Below are positions 25,130 through 34,480 of a DNA stretch of 64,000 bases, piece after piece. The translations under genes were made by a program, and so were the position numbers. The notes beneath the pieces were generated by a model that made no database searches, had not been told where the DNA came from, and worked only from the letters and a program-made list of their open reading frames with translations. Within the stretch, counting starts at the first letter, position 1, and every line of letters begins with the position of its first letter. Origin of the DNA: Paenibacillus sp. SY21-1 (GTDB taxonomy: Bacteria > Bacillota > Bacilli > Paenibacillales > Paenibacillaceae). Where the stretch lies: the NCBI RefSeq assembly GCF_005222705.1, contig NZ_STGF01000010.1, forward strand, positions 1 to 64,000, given 5' to 3'.

Positions 25130-26320
25130 CTAGATCAACATATTGCTGACAGCAACCGGTTGGCCATTCCTCAGGTAGACGCGCGGTATTCTGGCGGCGA
25201 GCATGCACGTAATTTCGTATGGAATAGTACCCAACTGATCGGCTACCTCCTCGGCAGAAATGAGCGCATCGCCTTGACGCCCGATCAGCACAACCTCCTC
25301 GCCGACTTCAACCGGAAAGCCGTCTGCCGCCGCTCCATCAAGCGCGATCATGCATTGATCCATGCAGATGGTGCCGCGGATCGGCAGCTTCACCCCGCGC
25401 ACAAGCCCGCTTGCCTTCCCTGTGAGCATCCGGCTAAAGCCGTCCGCGTAACCGATAGGCAGCGTACCGATACGCTCTTCGCCCGTCGTCGTATAGCGGG
25501 TTCCGTAGCTGATCCCCCAGCCGGGCGGAGCTTGCTTGACCATGACAACTTCCGTCTTGATCGTCAATACAGGCTCGAGCTGAATTCGCTGACGGTTGAC
25601 CTCCGTCGATGGATAAATCCCGTACATACTGATGCCTAAACGCAGCATATCTCCGGCCCACTCGGGCGTATCGATGCTTGCCGCGCTGTTGGCCGCGTGA
25701 ATGATCGAAATGGGCAGCCGGTTCGCTTTGACAAAATCAACGATCGCTTTGAAACGGTTGTATTGAAGCTCGGTGTAGCTTTTATCGCTTTCGTCCGCTT
25801 TGGCATAGTGCGTGAACAGCCCCTCGACTTCCAGCTGCGGCACTGCCAGCGCTTTTGTAATAAAAGCTTCCGTCTCCTCCTGGCCGATAATGCCCAGTCT
25901 TCCCATTCCCGTATCCGCCTTGATATGAACCTTCAGCTTTAAGCCGTCTGGCCGATCTTCCATCTTAGCGGCGGCTTCCACCTGATCCTCGCGAAACAGG
26001 CTGACGGTAATGTTCTCTTCCCTTGCAAGTGGCAAATCGCCCGGGGCGACAAAGCCCAGAACGAGAATCGGGGCCTGGATACCGGCCTGGCGCAATTGCA
26101 GCGCTTCATCCAGAAATGCCACGCCCAGATAATCGATACCGACGCGTTCCGCTTCGCGAGCTATTTCGACAGCCCCGTGCCCGTAAGCATTTGCCTTGAC
26201 CGAAGCCATCAGCTTGCGGCCCTGCGGCGAAGCGTTCCGAAAAGCTTGTAAATTATGCGCTAACGCATCCAAAGATATTTCAGCCCTTGTAGGGCGATAA
26301 AACGATTCCAAGCCGTTCAC
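25130..26320 (-). CDS. alr: alanine racemase
   Basis: 396 residues, PLP enzyme interconverting L- and D-alanine for peptidoglycan. The PLP lysine is in MASVKANAYGHG near the N-terminus, and the catalytic tyrosine in GWGISYGTRYTT in the C-terminal domain. The start GTG 26320 follows AAGGAG closely and gives the usual N-terminus (FYRPTRAEISLDAL). An ATG 13 codons upstream has no ribosome site. It lies between ydcC and ndoAI as in B. subtilis. Confidence 0.95.
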   Translation of the reverse strand: MNGLESFYRPTRAEISLDALAHNLQAFRNASPQGRKLMASVKANAYGHGAVEIAREAERVGIDYLGVAFLDEALQLRQAGIQAPILVLGFVAPGDLPLAREENITVSLFREDQVEAAAKMEDRPDGLKLKVHIKADTGMGRLGIIGQEETEAFITKALAVPQLEVEGLFTHYAKADESDKSYTELQYNRFKAIVDFVKANRLPISIIHAANSAASIDTPEWAGDMLRLGISMYGIYPSTEVNRQRIQLEPVLTIKTEVVMVKQAPPGWGISYGTRYTTTGEERIGTLPIGYADGFSRMLTGKASGLVRGVKLPIRGTICMDQCMIALDGAAADGFPVEVGEEVVLIGRQGDALISAEEVADQLGTIPYEITCMLAARIPRVYLRNGQPVAVSNMLI

Positions 26321-26470
26321 CTTCTCCTTCAATGTACCCCCATGCAGTCCGAGCAGCAAACACCAATAGAAATAATGTTAAACGCTGCCGCTAAGACTGT
26401 CAATGAAAGCGAGCTTGAAAATAGCCGGCACGGCTTGGAAATCAATACCTGCGCCCGTCATAAGCTTATT

Positions 26471-27628
26471 TTACTTGTCAACCTCAGCCTGGACCGACTG
26501 GGCAACCTTGATCATTTCAATCTCCGGCAGGTTGTCGCTCGTTAAGCGGAACAGATGGCCTGCATATGTCCATGTCAGCGTCTGCTGATCCTCGCCGCTT
26601 AGCTGGCCGATCGTGAAGCCAAGATCAACCGGTGTGCCGGTTGTAAGCGACGTGGCTATGTCCTGCGGCTCGGTCTGAATGAGCGTGTAGCTGTAATCGC
26701 CCGTATAGCGGGTCATAAGGCCAGGGTTGCCGCCGAATACGATATCGACCATATCCAGCTGGATCACCCCTTGCGGCGTATAGGATGGAGCCATCGCGCT
26801 GAAATCGGCATTCGTTTCCGTTTCCGTTTCCGGCTCCGCCGCTGCATCATCCTGCTCGTCTTCCGGAACGTTTCCGGCTCCCTCAGGCGCAGCCGCATCG
26901 TCATCCGCTTCATTGCCCGCATTTCCGGCACCGTCCTGGTCGACATCACGCTCAGGCAGCGTCATAGTCGGCTCGTCGCTGGACTGGCTCGACGGCGACG
27001 CTTGCATATTCGCTTCCGTCTCGAACACCGTTTTCTCAAATTTCGGCCCAAACTCGAAGGTATCGAACTTCACCTCAACCATGACTGCCGCATTGGCGTC
27101 GCTCACCTCGACCTGAACCGGCTTGTAGTCCGATTTGTTCAGCCATATTTTTTGCCGGGCAAGCGTCCCGTTGTTATAGTTGGCCATTACATCAAAGACG
27201 TAGGCGTCCTCATCGATCAGGAACTGACGGGAATTGTCGACGAGAATGCTTTTGACGAGCGTCTGATACAGGTATACCTGTCCCTGATTTTGCGGCCAGT
27301 CGCTCTGGAAGCGGAATACCTTGTTCAGCTTAGGCGTCAGGACGAACACGCCCTCATCGTTGCGAAGCACAATTTGCGTAATGTCCTTTTCTTCATTCGT
27401 AAGCTTGATACGATAATATTCCGGCTTCTGGTAAGATACCTCCACCTTGTATTCAAGCGGCTGCTGGCTCGTACGCAGCGTCATCGTTCCGCTTGCCTGA
27501 TAGCTTTCCAGACTGTTGACATGCTTGTCGAGATCCTTCACCACGGACTCGGCATCCTTCTTTCCGCAAGCGGCCAGCACTAATGAGAAACATAATAAAA
27601 TTGCCGCCGTCCATGTAATGCGACGCAT
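26471..27628 (-). CDS. ydcC: sporulation-linked lipoprotein YdcC (LolA-like fold)
   Basis: 385 residues. Lipoprotein signal with lipobox LVLAAC (Cys about residue 21), then a LolA-like beta domain (VVKDLDKHVNSLESYQASGTMTLRT...). A low-complexity acidic insert (about 235-275: repeated Asp, Glu, Ala, Thr) and a C-terminal domain with YTLIQTEPQDIATSLTTG follow. YdcC in B. subtilis is a sporulation protein next to alr. ATG 27628 is nine bases after AGAGGGG; the ATG three codons earlier overlaps that site. Confidence 0.85.
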   Translation of the reverse strand: MRRITWTAAILLCFSLVLAACGKKDAESVVKDLDKHVNSLESYQASGTMTLRTSQQPLEYKVEVSYQKPEYYRIKLTNEEKDITQIVLRNDEGVFVLTPKLNKVFRFQSDWPQNQGQVYLYQTLVKSILVDNSRQFLIDEDAYVFDVMANYNNGTLARQKIWLNKSDYKPVQVEVSDANAAVMVEVKFDTFEFGPKFEKTVFETEANMQASPSSQSSDEPTMTLPERDVDQDGAGNAGNEADDDAAAPEGAGNVPEDEQDDAAAEPETETETNADFSAMAPSYTPQGVIQLDMVDIVFGGNPGLMTRYTGDYSYTLIQTEPQDIATSLTTGTPVDLGFTIGQLSGEDQQTLTWTYAGHLFRLTSDNLPEIEMIKVAQSVQAEVDK

Positions 27629-27772
27629 GTAGATCATCCCCTCTGCACCTTGGTTTTTTACTGGCTGATAACATGTCTATGAGGGGACTTGGACATTTAT
27701 GCGGACTGGCCGAGGCTTGACCGAATTTATTATGCGGCATCTTCATTCACGTCTGTCCGGGTAAAACAAATA

Positions 27773-27814
27773 GGAGCAGCCAAGGGAAGTCCGGCCTTCC
27801 CCCGGCTGCTCCTG
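27773..27814 (-). terminator. terminator of the PucR/ABC/amidase/RidA operon
   Basis: AGGAGCAGCC pairs with GGCTGCTCCT, with an inner GGGAAG/CTTCCC stem, making a long GC-rich hairpin. It is followed on the minus strand by ATTTGTTTTA. It lies about 52 bp after the ridA stop. Confidence 0.75.
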
Positions 27815-27865
27815 CCGGGGCGCAACCTTGCTCCTACGCCGTATCTAGCAGGCAAAAGCCCGGAT

Positions 27866-28252
27866 TTAATCTCCTCGCTTCGACGGCGCGTAGGCAAGCG
27901 CCTCCATCTCGATCAAATAAGGACCGAGGCCGCTAAACACCGTAATGCGTGCTGGGAAAGGGGCGGCGATCATCCGCTCGTACACCTCGTTGTAGCCGTC
28001 CTGATCCTCCGTGCGCGCCAAATGCGTCGTTATTTTAACGATGTGATCCAGCGACAAGCCCGCCTCCTTCAATATCGCTTCTATATGCTTGATGCATTGC
28101 GCAGTCTGCTCCCGAATGCCGCCGATCGGATCCAGCGTTTGCGGATCTACCCCAACCTGGCCCGCCACATAGACAAAATCTCCTGCGCGCACCGCGTGCG
28201 AGAAGGGCAGGGGAAAGCTTGGAGCATGATTGGAGCGAAAAATGGTTGTCAA
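27866..28252 (-). CDS. RidA/YjgF-family enamine/imine deaminase
   Basis: 128 residues, full length for RidA, which hydrolyses reactive 2-aminoacrylate-type enamines and relatives. Motifs: FPLPFSHAVRAGDFVYVAGQVG at the start, PAFPARITVFSG-like APFPARITVFSG with the key arginine, and the terminal IEMEALAYAP with the conserved glutamate. Start: TTG 28252 is eight bases after CAGGAGG; in-frame ATG 28303 lies inside the amidase gene. As the last gene of a transport-amidase operon it may deal with an enamine or aminoacrylate intermediate (RutC-like role); this is inference. Confidence 0.88.
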   Translation of the reverse strand: MTTIFRSNHAPSFPLPFSHAVRAGDFVYVAGQVGVDPQTLDPIGGIREQTAQCIKHIEAILKEAGLSLDHIVKITTHLARTEDQDGYNEVYERMIAAPFPARITVFSGLGPYLIEMEALAYAPSKRGD

Positions 28253-28272
28253 AGGTAAAACCTCCTGTTTAT

Positions 28273-29643
28273 TTATTGCATAGCCGCTTGCAGCTTGTGC
28301 CACGGTGTCGCTTGCTGGTAATGATGCCCGAGTGCCAGCAAAGCCGCCTCCTGGTCGAACGGACCGATAAGCTGCATGCCGATCGGCAATCCTGCCGCCT
28401 TGTCCAGTCCGATCGGCACATTCATCGAAGGCAGTCCCGTATTCGTAAATGGACTGTTAAACAACCCGCTGCCGGTTTTGTAGCCCTGCAAGGCAAGGGT
28501 TGGCGTAGACGGCGTGAGCAGCACGTCAATTTCCTTGAACAGCTCCAGCATTTCTTGGCGAAAAATGGTGCGGACGCGCTGTGCCTGCAAATAATCGACC
28601 GCGCTCAGCTCCATGCCCAGCTCCAGCTGCTCGCGCATCGACGGCCCGTAGTCATCGGCTTGCTCCAAATAGGCCTGCAGATGATAAGCCGCGCCCTCCG
28701 CGCGCATCGTCATCCGGTGGGCGGCAACCGCCTCTTCGAGGCAGGCGGGGAGCCTGACCGTCCGGATCGTGTAGCCCAGCCCTTTCAGCACTTCCAACGC
28801 TTCGTCCATCGCCCGTGCGATCGCCGGATCTTCAGGTGTAAAAAATCCGCCAGGCTCCGGTATGCCAAGCACCCGTTCCTTCGCCTCCGCCTTTATCGCC
28901 ATCCGATAGTCTGGAACCGCACCTTGCAGCGTCGCCGGATCGCGCGAATCCGCCCCCGCAAGCGCTTCCAGCACATATGCCTGATCCTCCGACGTTTTGG
29001 TAAACGCCCCCAAATGATCCAGACTCCAGCTCGCGTAAAATACGCCGTACCGGCTGATTCGGCCAAATGCCGGCTTCATGCAGGTCAGTCCGCAATAAGC
29101 TGCGGGTCTGATTAGAGAGCCGAAGGTCTGCGTGCCAAGCGCAAACGCCGCCATGCCGGCCGCCACGGCGGCCGCCGAGCCCGAGCTGGAGCCGCCTGGC
29201 GTATGACGGGGGTTCCATGGGTTGCGCGTGGGCGGCTCGCCGCCTTGGTACGCGAATTCCGTTGTGGTCGTTTTTCCGAGCAGGATGGCCCCCGCCGCCT
29301 GCAGCCGCTCAATGACGGCTGCGTTATAGTCGGGCACGTAGCTTCCATTTACCTTGGACCCGCCCGAGGTGCGAATGCCTGCGGTACGGATGACATCCTT
29401 GGCTCCGTACGGGATGCCGTGCAGGGGGCCAAGATAAGTCCCCTGCAGCAGGAGCCGCTCCGACTCCCGCGCCGCTTCAAGCGCTTCGTCCGCCAGCACG
29501 GTCACCCACGCCTGAACTCGCTCCTCCACTTGTCCAATTCGCCGTATATACGCCTCTGTCACCTCTACCGGCGAAATGCTTTTGCGCTTTATCAGGGTTG
29601 CGATCTCCTTAATCGTCAGCTCGCTCAATTCGGTTGAGATCAT
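28273..29643 (-). CDS. amidase-signature family hydrolase
   Basis: 456 residues, similar in plan to GatA but a stand-alone amidase. The triad is intact: Lys in YGAKDVI (about 80), cis-Ser in GGSSSGSAAAVAAG, and Ser in GTQTFGSLIRPAAYCG. This last motif differs from GatA ([12 protein letters not shown]), with Phe and Leu around the nucleophile, as in other non-tRNA amidases. It should hydrolyse a small amide; the substrate is unknown. It starts three bases after the stop of the 58-residue gene, and 21 bp separate its stop from ridA. Confidence 0.88.
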   Translation of the reverse strand: MISTELSELTIKEIATLIKRKSISPVEVTEAYIRRIGQVEERVQAWVTVLADEALEAARESERLLLQGTYLGPLHGIPYGAKDVIRTAGIRTSGGSKVNGSYVPDYNAAVIERLQAAGAILLGKTTTTEFAYQGGEPPTRNPWNPRHTPGGSSSGSAAAVAAGMAAFALGTQTFGSLIRPAAYCGLTCMKPAFGRISRYGVFYASWSLDHLGAFTKTSEDQAYVLEALAGADSRDPATLQGAVPDYRMAIKAEAKERVLGIPEPGGFFTPEDPAIARAMDEALEVLKGLGYTIRTVRLPACLEEAVAAHRMTMRAEGAAYHLQAYLEQADDYGPSMREQLELGMELSAVDYLQAQRVRTIFRQEMLELFKEIDVLLTPSTPTLALQGYKTGSGLFNSPFTNTGLPSMNVPIGLDKAAGLPIGMQLIGPFDQEAALLALGHHYQQATPWHKLQAAMQ

Positions 29644-29646
29644 CCC

Positions 29647-29823
29647 TCAGTCACCTCGATATGTCATATTCGGCCCGATATTGCCAGAGATCCGAAAGGC
29701 GCGAAGCAGCAAGACTTCCTCGTTGAAGCTGGCCCGCTCCCCCTTCGTGACATGGCTTTGTTCATATCTGGCACGCTCAAGCTCAAGAAAACGTTCATAT
29801 TCCCGTTCCGGTTCCACACGCAT
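29647..29823 (-). CDS. 58-residue charged protein between binding protein and amidase
   Basis: Short gene read from the minus strand: MRVEPEREYERFLELERARY, then EQSHVTKGERASFNEEVLLLRAFRISGNIGPNMTY to RGD. Mostly helical and highly charged, no signal peptide or membrane helix. The ribosome site is excellent (AAGGAG, nine bases before ATG 29823), and the gene fills the gap between the binding-protein stop (29830) and amidase start (29643), leaving six and three bases. The tight packing argues it is real. Function is unknown; a small accessory subunit of the amidase is a guess. Confidence 0.65.
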   Translation of the reverse strand: MRVEPEREYERFLELERARYEQSHVTKGERASFNEEVLLLRAFRISGNIGPNMTYRGD

Positions 29824-29829
29824 CGCACT

Positions 29830-30837
29830 CTACTCCTTGTTGTCCGCTAGCGCATCTGCAAAGCTTGAATCGACCAGCTCTTCGTAGGTGACATCCGCCT
29901 TCAGATTGCCGATAAACTTCTGCATATCGATTGCCGTTTGGAAAGCGGACTCTGTGAGCGTTCCGTCCAGCGGGTACACCTTGCTGTCAATCATTCGCTG
30001 CACCGCATTTTGCACAATTTCGGCATCAAGATTAGGAAACTCCTTGACGGCTATTTCTTTCGTCGCAGCCGGATCGCTATGGATAAACTGAAGCGCGTTC
30101 TGCAGCGCCTGAACCATCCGCTGCGCCAAATCCGGACTGTCGGCAATGACCTTCGCCGACGTATTCAGCGTCGCAAAAGCGAAATCCGGATAATCCTTTG
30201 TAAAGTCGTAGACGATTTCCAGCCCCTGGGCGAGACCCTGATCCAGCTGCGGCTCGTATACAACGGCGATATCCGCCTTGCCGGCCAGCAGCGTGCCAAG
30301 CTCGGAGCCGTTCTGCACTTCCGTAATCGTCACATCCTTCTCGATGTCAATGCCATTATCCGCAAACAGCTTGCGGAGCAGGCTGTTCGAGCTGGTAGGC
30401 GCAATGCCCGTCACGATGGTTTTGCCGATAAAATCCTGCGGGCTTGAGATTGTCGTTCCCCCCTTGGCAACCGCCCATACCGGCGCGCTGCCCGAGAGAA
30501 TGAACAACGATTTGGCATCGCCGCCATTCGAGCGAGCGAACGCTACATGCTCCGGTCCGTGAAAGGAAAACTTCGATTCGCCCGACAATACCGACGCCAG
30601 TGCGGCAGGCCCGCTTCCCGCAGCGGTGATGGTGGACAGCTCGATATGATTTTCAGCGAGATATCCTTTTTCCTTCGCAACGTACAGGGGCAAATACAGC
30701 AGGTTATGATAAACCTCGGATACCATGATGACATCCGTCTTCGTCTGGGCCGCTTCTTGCTTGCCGCCGCAGGCCGTCACAATCAGCATAAGGATCATTG
30801 CCGTCATACATAGTTGAAATCGCTTTTTATTCATCAT
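29830..30837 (-). CDS. ABC transporter substrate-binding lipoprotein (NMT1/SsuA/ThiY-like)
   Basis: 335 residues. Lipoprotein signal with lipobox LIVTAC (Cys about residue 22), then a type II periplasmic-binding fold of the NMT1/THI5-like family. Typical segments: LYLPLYVAKEKGYLAENHIELS, GSGPAALASVLSGESKF and GKTIVTGIAPTSSNSLLRKLF. Relatives bind taurine, nitrate, riboflavin, pyrimidine precursors or amides; no substrate can be read. GAGGGAG precedes ATG 30837. It pairs with the permease and ATPase upstream. Confidence 0.88.
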   Translation of the reverse strand: MMNKKRFQLCMTAMILMLIVTACGGKQEAAQTKTDVIMVSEVYHNLLYLPLYVAKEKGYLAENHIELSTITAAGSGPAALASVLSGESKFSFHGPEHVAFARSNGGDAKSLFILSGSAPVWAVAKGGTTISSPQDFIGKTIVTGIAPTSSNSLLRKLFADNGIDIEKDVTITEVQNGSELGTLLAGKADIAVVYEPQLDQGLAQGLEIVYDFTKDYPDFAFATLNTSAKVIADSPDLAQRMVQALQNALQFIHSDPAATKEIAVKEFPNLDAEIVQNAVQRMIDSKVYPLDGTLTESAFQTAIDMQKFIGNLKADVTYEELVDSSFADALADNKE

Positions 30838-30934
30838 AGTCGCTCCCTCGGGTCCAATTATCTGTTATGCCATAATTCCAAATCCGGCCTTGCCAGACGC
30901 CTGAAGATCATCTTCAGCAGCGGCTCAGCCTGCC

Positions 30935-31801
30935 TTATACATTCGATTTCTGCGTCTGTTTGCTGTCGTTCCAAGGCAGCAGCTTTCTCTCCAGAAAAGC
31001 CACGCACGAATAAAGGCACGCCGCCACGAGCATTAGCGAGAATACGCCCACCCACACTGCCGGAAGATTAAATAGATTGCCCTCCACAAAAATCATATGG
31101 CCGAGCCCCTTGTCCGAGGAAATAAATTCGCCGCCGACAACCGAGACGAGCGCCAGTCCGATATTGATGCGAAACGCCGATATGATCCAGGGCAGCGATG
31201 CCGGAACGATGATTTTGGCAAAAATCTGCTGCTTGCTTGCGCCAAATGATTTCATTAAATGAATCTGCGTCTCGTCAATTTGATGGGTCGCCTGATACGC
31301 GGACATGAGCGCAACAATAAATGTAGCGACGGCGGCAAGCGCCATTTTCGAGAAAATGCCGGAGCCAAGCCAGATAATGATCATCGGAGCCAGCGCGATT
31401 TTGGGTACGCCGTTCAAGGCGACAATAAACGGATCGATAATGCGCGACACCCGCTTGGAAAACCAAAGGAGCAGGCCGACAAGCGAGCCAAGCACGCTGC
31501 CTGCGGCAAAGCCTACGATCGTCGCTTGAACGGTAGCAAATGCGTCGATGGCCAGTTGCCCCGATTGGAGCATCGAAACTCCCGCTTTAAAAATGCTGGT
31601 GGGCGAGCCGAGCAGAAATGCATTTACGGCCTCCAGCCGCACAAGCGCCTCCCACACTCCCAAGATCAGGCCGATAATGAGCGCCCGCCAAAGCATCGTA
31701 ACGAGCCATTCCTTCATGGCCGTGAGCTGGTGCGGCTTCAGTCTGCTTCGGGCAGCGCCCGCCTGATGGTTAAGCTCCATTCCCTGTGTTGTATTCGCCA
31801 T
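30935..31801 (-). CDS. ABC transporter permease (SsuC/TauC-like)
   Basis: 288 residues with six membrane helices and the EAA loop (YQATHQIDETQIHLMKSFGASKQQIFAKIIVPASLPWIISAFRI) that docks the ATPase. Family: BPD_transp_1, aliphatic sulfonate/nitrate/taurine group. Its ATG overlaps the ATPase stop as TGATG. The 97-bp gap to the binding protein gene holds no obvious terminator. Confidence 0.9.
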   Translation of the reverse strand: MANTTQGMELNHQAGAARSRLKPHQLTAMKEWLVTMLWRALIIGLILGVWEALVRLEAVNAFLLGSPTSIFKAGVSMLQSGQLAIDAFATVQATIVGFAAGSVLGSLVGLLLWFSKRVSRIIDPFIVALNGVPKIALAPMIIIWLGSGIFSKMALAAVATFIVALMSAYQATHQIDETQIHLMKSFGASKQQIFAKIIVPASLPWIISAFRINIGLALVSVVGGEFISSDKGLGHMIFVEGNLFNLPAVWVGVFSLMLVAACLYSCVAFLERKLLPWNDSKQTQKSNV

Positions 31802-32646
31802 CAGCTTGTCCTCCCCATCTGAATGTCCAGCTCCGACCAGATCGCCTCAAAATATTGCTTGAACCGCTCATCCGTGCGCGCCTTCATCGCCGAGCCGTGC
31901 GCCTCGGCCAAGCCCACCTCATAAACCTTCTTGACGCTGGTCGGCCGCTTGCTCATGACGAATATCCGATCCGAAACGGAAATGGCTTCCTCGATATCAT
32001 GCGTGATCAGCACGCCTGTCTTGCCCTCTTGCTTCAGAATCGACAAAATTTCATCCTCAAGCACAAGCCTTGTCTGATAGTCCAGAGCCGAGAAAGGCTC
32101 ATCCAGCAAAATAATGTCCGGCTGCGTAACGAGCGTCCGTATTAACGCAACCCGCTGCCGCATCCCGCCTGACAAGGTGGCAGGAAACGCATCGGCGAAG
32201 GAGTCCAGATTGTAGCGCCGCAAAAAATCCATGGCGAGCTCGCGCCTCTCCTTTTTCGCCACCCCCTTGACCTCCAGGCCAAGCGTCACATTATCGATGA
32301 TAGTCCGCCACGGCAGCAGCAAATCGCGCTGCATCATATACCCGACATGGCCGGTAGAACGGCCGATCTCATCGCCGCCTACGAGAACTTTGCCTGAGGT
32401 AGGCTCCAGCAAGCCTGCGATAATGTTGAAAATGGTGCTTTTACCGCAGCCGCTCGGGCCTACAACGCTGACGAATTCCTGGTGGCGGATGTCCATCGTA
32501 ATATCCTTCAGCACCTGCACCACTTCGCCTTGCTTGTTCGTGAACGATTTAGTCACATGCTGCACCTGGATGGCCGCTTGCGCCGTTTCCTCGGCGGAAT
32601 GCTTCAGGACGGCCATCGATTCATTCCAAACGGTTGAGCCTCTCAT
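31801..32646 (-). CDS. ABC transporter ATP-binding protein (SsuB/TauB-like)
   Basis: 281 residues. Walker A GPSGCGKST, Q-loop in YMMQRDLLLPW, signature LSGGMRQRVALIRTL, Walker B IILLDEPFSALD, and H-loop ITHDIEEA. The C-terminus continues into a short tail (AHGSAMKARTDERFKQYFEAIW) common in this group. ATG 32646 is nine bases after AAAGGGG; the ATG three codons upstream abuts that site. First gene of the transporter/amidase operon, preceded by a 19-bp dyad. Confidence 0.92.
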   Translation of the reverse strand: MRGSTVWNESMAVLKHSAEETAQAAIQVQHVTKSFTNKQGEVVQVLKDITMDIRHQEFVSVVGPSGCGKSTIFNIIAGLLEPTSGKVLVGGDEIGRSTGHVGYMMQRDLLLPWRTIIDNVTLGLEVKGVAKKERRELAMDFLRRYNLDSFADAFPATLSGGMRQRVALIRTLVTQPDIILLDEPFSALDYQTRLVLEDEILSILKQEGKTGVLITHDIEEAISVSDRIFVMSKRPTSVKKVYEVGLAEAHGSAMKARTDERFKQYFEAIWSELDIQMGRTS

Positions 32647-32685
32647 CTCGTTCATCCCCTTTCTGTATTTAATCCGGCTTCTTAA

Positions 32686-32704
32686 ATGTTAGGTTTTCTT
32701 ACAT
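32686..32704. promoter_or_regulatory. candidate PucR operator upstream of the ABC/amidase operon
   Basis: The 19-bp imperfect dyad ATGTTAGGTTTTCTTACAT lies 39 bp upstream of the ATPase start codon. It matches the dyad upstream of the pucR-type gene at 16 of 19 positions when that one is read on the opposite strand. Confidence 0.6.
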
Positions 32705-32779
32705 AAAAGTTATGGGTTAATCATACCGACTTTCCTCTAAAAAGTCATTGGACGAATCATCTAATATTGATTTCATCCC

Positions 32780-34456
32780 TTATATCTTTCGACCAATCCG
32801 ATCCGTCCCAAGCAAGGCTTCAATCGCAAATGCGACCTGTATGCGCAGGCTGAAGCCCGTTTCCTTCAGCTTGCGTCCGAGCAGCTTCTCGCACTTCTCC
32901 AGCCTGTAGATGACCGTATTGCGATGAACGAACAACGCCCGGGACGTTTCGACGAGGCTGCAATGATGATTGTAATAAGCCTTTAACGTTCGCAGCAGCT
33001 CCCCTGCCTCTTCGCCCGCCTTGGTCAATAGCTCGTGAAACGCCTCCAGATAGAAGCGCTCCAGCTCTTCATTGGGGAGCATTCTCAGCAGCCTGCCGAT
33101 ATCCATTGACTGGTAGGAGAGCACGCAGCGGCTGCGATTCATTCGCCGGCCCGCTTGAAGCGCCAGCAGCGCTTCCTTATAGGAGAGGCCCAAATCAAGC
33201 GCATTGGCGAATACATGGCCAAGTCCAAATGAAACGCTAAGCTGCCCATCCGCATATAAGCGTTCGACGGCCGATTCCAGCTTTTCCGTCAAGATGTGCT
33301 CATCCCAGACATCCCCGTCGCAGTACACCAGAATGCCGAACAGCCCGTTTTTCGTAAACATGACAAAAGAAAGCTGCAGCCGCCCCAGCTCGCGCTTAAT
33401 CCGCTCGTACCAGCGCTCCTGATCGGCGGTTCGGCGATCCTCGCCGCTCGTTTCCGCGGCAAGCTCCGTGCCCGAATGGAGCGGATCTGCGCCTGCCAGC
33501 AGTAGCTGCGCTTTCCGATTGGCCGCAAGCCCGTATTTGGCTCCCCGGTGCAGCACCTCGGGCAATGAACCGAGATGCCCCTCGATGAGATCGGAGAAAA
33601 ACTCGTTTTTATAACGACGCGAGCGTTCCTTGACAGCCTGCTGCTTTGCAAGCTCCAGACCGATTACATGCGCCGCCTGCTCCAGCGCCAGCGAAGCGGA
33701 GCCCGTTATCGGAAAACGGCCATGAAAGGCTAGCAGACAGCCCTCTTGGCGGTACGTATGAATAGGAAACAGCTCGGCATGGCGATATTCGCTGGCCCGT
33801 ACTCCAGGCAAGCCCAAGGAAAGCTTGCGGCTCAAGCCCTCGTTTGCTTCCAGCAGCAAGCTGCCCGCATAATCGGCAAGCGACTCAAGCCCTCCTTCCG
33901 AGAAATGAACGGAGGCGGCCAGCCGCTCACCGCGCAAGCTGATAAACAGAACCGGAGCGGCAAGGATGTCAGACAGCGCCTGTACAATCCGTCCCATGCT
34001 GCCGCCCTGCAGCATCATGTCGGTGAACTGCCGGTGAATGTTCAGGGCATAATGCAATTCGTCATTTTTATTGTCGAGAATAATCCCGATCGATTTCTGA
34101 AACACTTCGCCGAGCGTAGCCTCGATTCGGGACAGCTCGATGATCGGAAACTGCAGGCGATTCGCTTCATCGATCACCGTCTGGGGTATATTCATAGCAA
34201 AGCGCTTCGTTTTAATGGCCAGCCCCGCGCAGCCTTTGCGATGCATGCTCGTAATAAAGCCGATAAACTCGTCGGGACGATCCTTGAGCAAGTAGCCGTT
34301 CGTCAGCAGCAGATCGCCCTTTTTAAGAAAGGTCAAAATGTCGGGGGCGTCCATAATGTTTATGGATTGGACATCGCGCTTGGCTATGCCGTCGTAACCG
34401 GCCAGCACCTCGGCGCCGTCCAAAATCGGAGCATGAAGCAAATCGGAAATGAGCAT
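32780..34456 (-). CDS. PucR-family transcriptional regulator
   Basis: 558 residues. N-terminal PucR domain (about 7-125; VQSINIMDAPDILTFLKKGDLLLTNGY), a central GAF-like/GGDEF-like sensing region, and the C-terminal helix-turn-helix HTH_30 (about 490-550; LKAYYNHHCSLVETSRALFVHRNTVIYRLEKCEKLLG). PucR proteins control purine, allantoin or other nitrogen-source degradation, usually as activators answering a pathway metabolite. AAAGGTG precedes ATG 34456. It is transcribed toward the ABC/amidase operon, which it presumably controls. Confidence 0.9.
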   Translation of the reverse strand: MLISDLLHAPILDGAEVLAGYDGIAKRDVQSINIMDAPDILTFLKKGDLLLTNGYLLKDRPDEFIGFITSMHRKGCAGLAIKTKRFAMNIPQTVIDEANRLQFPIIELSRIEATLGEVFQKSIGIILDNKNDELHYALNIHRQFTDMMLQGGSMGRIVQALSDILAAPVLFISLRGERLAASVHFSEGGLESLADYAGSLLLEANEGLSRKLSLGLPGVRASEYRHAELFPIHTYRQEGCLLAFHGRFPITGSASLALEQAAHVIGLELAKQQAVKERSRRYKNEFFSDLIEGHLGSLPEVLHRGAKYGLAANRKAQLLLAGADPLHSGTELAAETSGEDRRTADQERWYERIKRELGRLQLSFVMFTKNGLFGILVYCDGDVWDEHILTEKLESAVERLYADGQLSVSFGLGHVFANALDLGLSYKEALLALQAGRRMNRSRCVLSYQSMDIGRLLRMLPNEELERFYLEAFHELLTKAGEEAGELLRTLKAYYNHHCSLVETSRALFVHRNTVIYRLEKCEKLLGRKLKETGFSLRIQVAFAIEALLGTDRIGRKI

Positions 34457-34480
34457 GTACGATCAACACCTTTCTTTTCA

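Noticed and set aside
26771..27583. 270-codon plus-strand frame opposite ydcC
   Set aside because: Arg/Leu/Ile-rich antisense translation with no motif; ydcC has lipobox, ribosome site and synteny.
28273..29643. Second gatA copy
   Set aside because: Shares the amidase signature but has GTQTFGSLIRPA at the nucleophile and lies in a transport/RidA operon, so it is a separate amidase, not a tRNA amidotransferase subunit.
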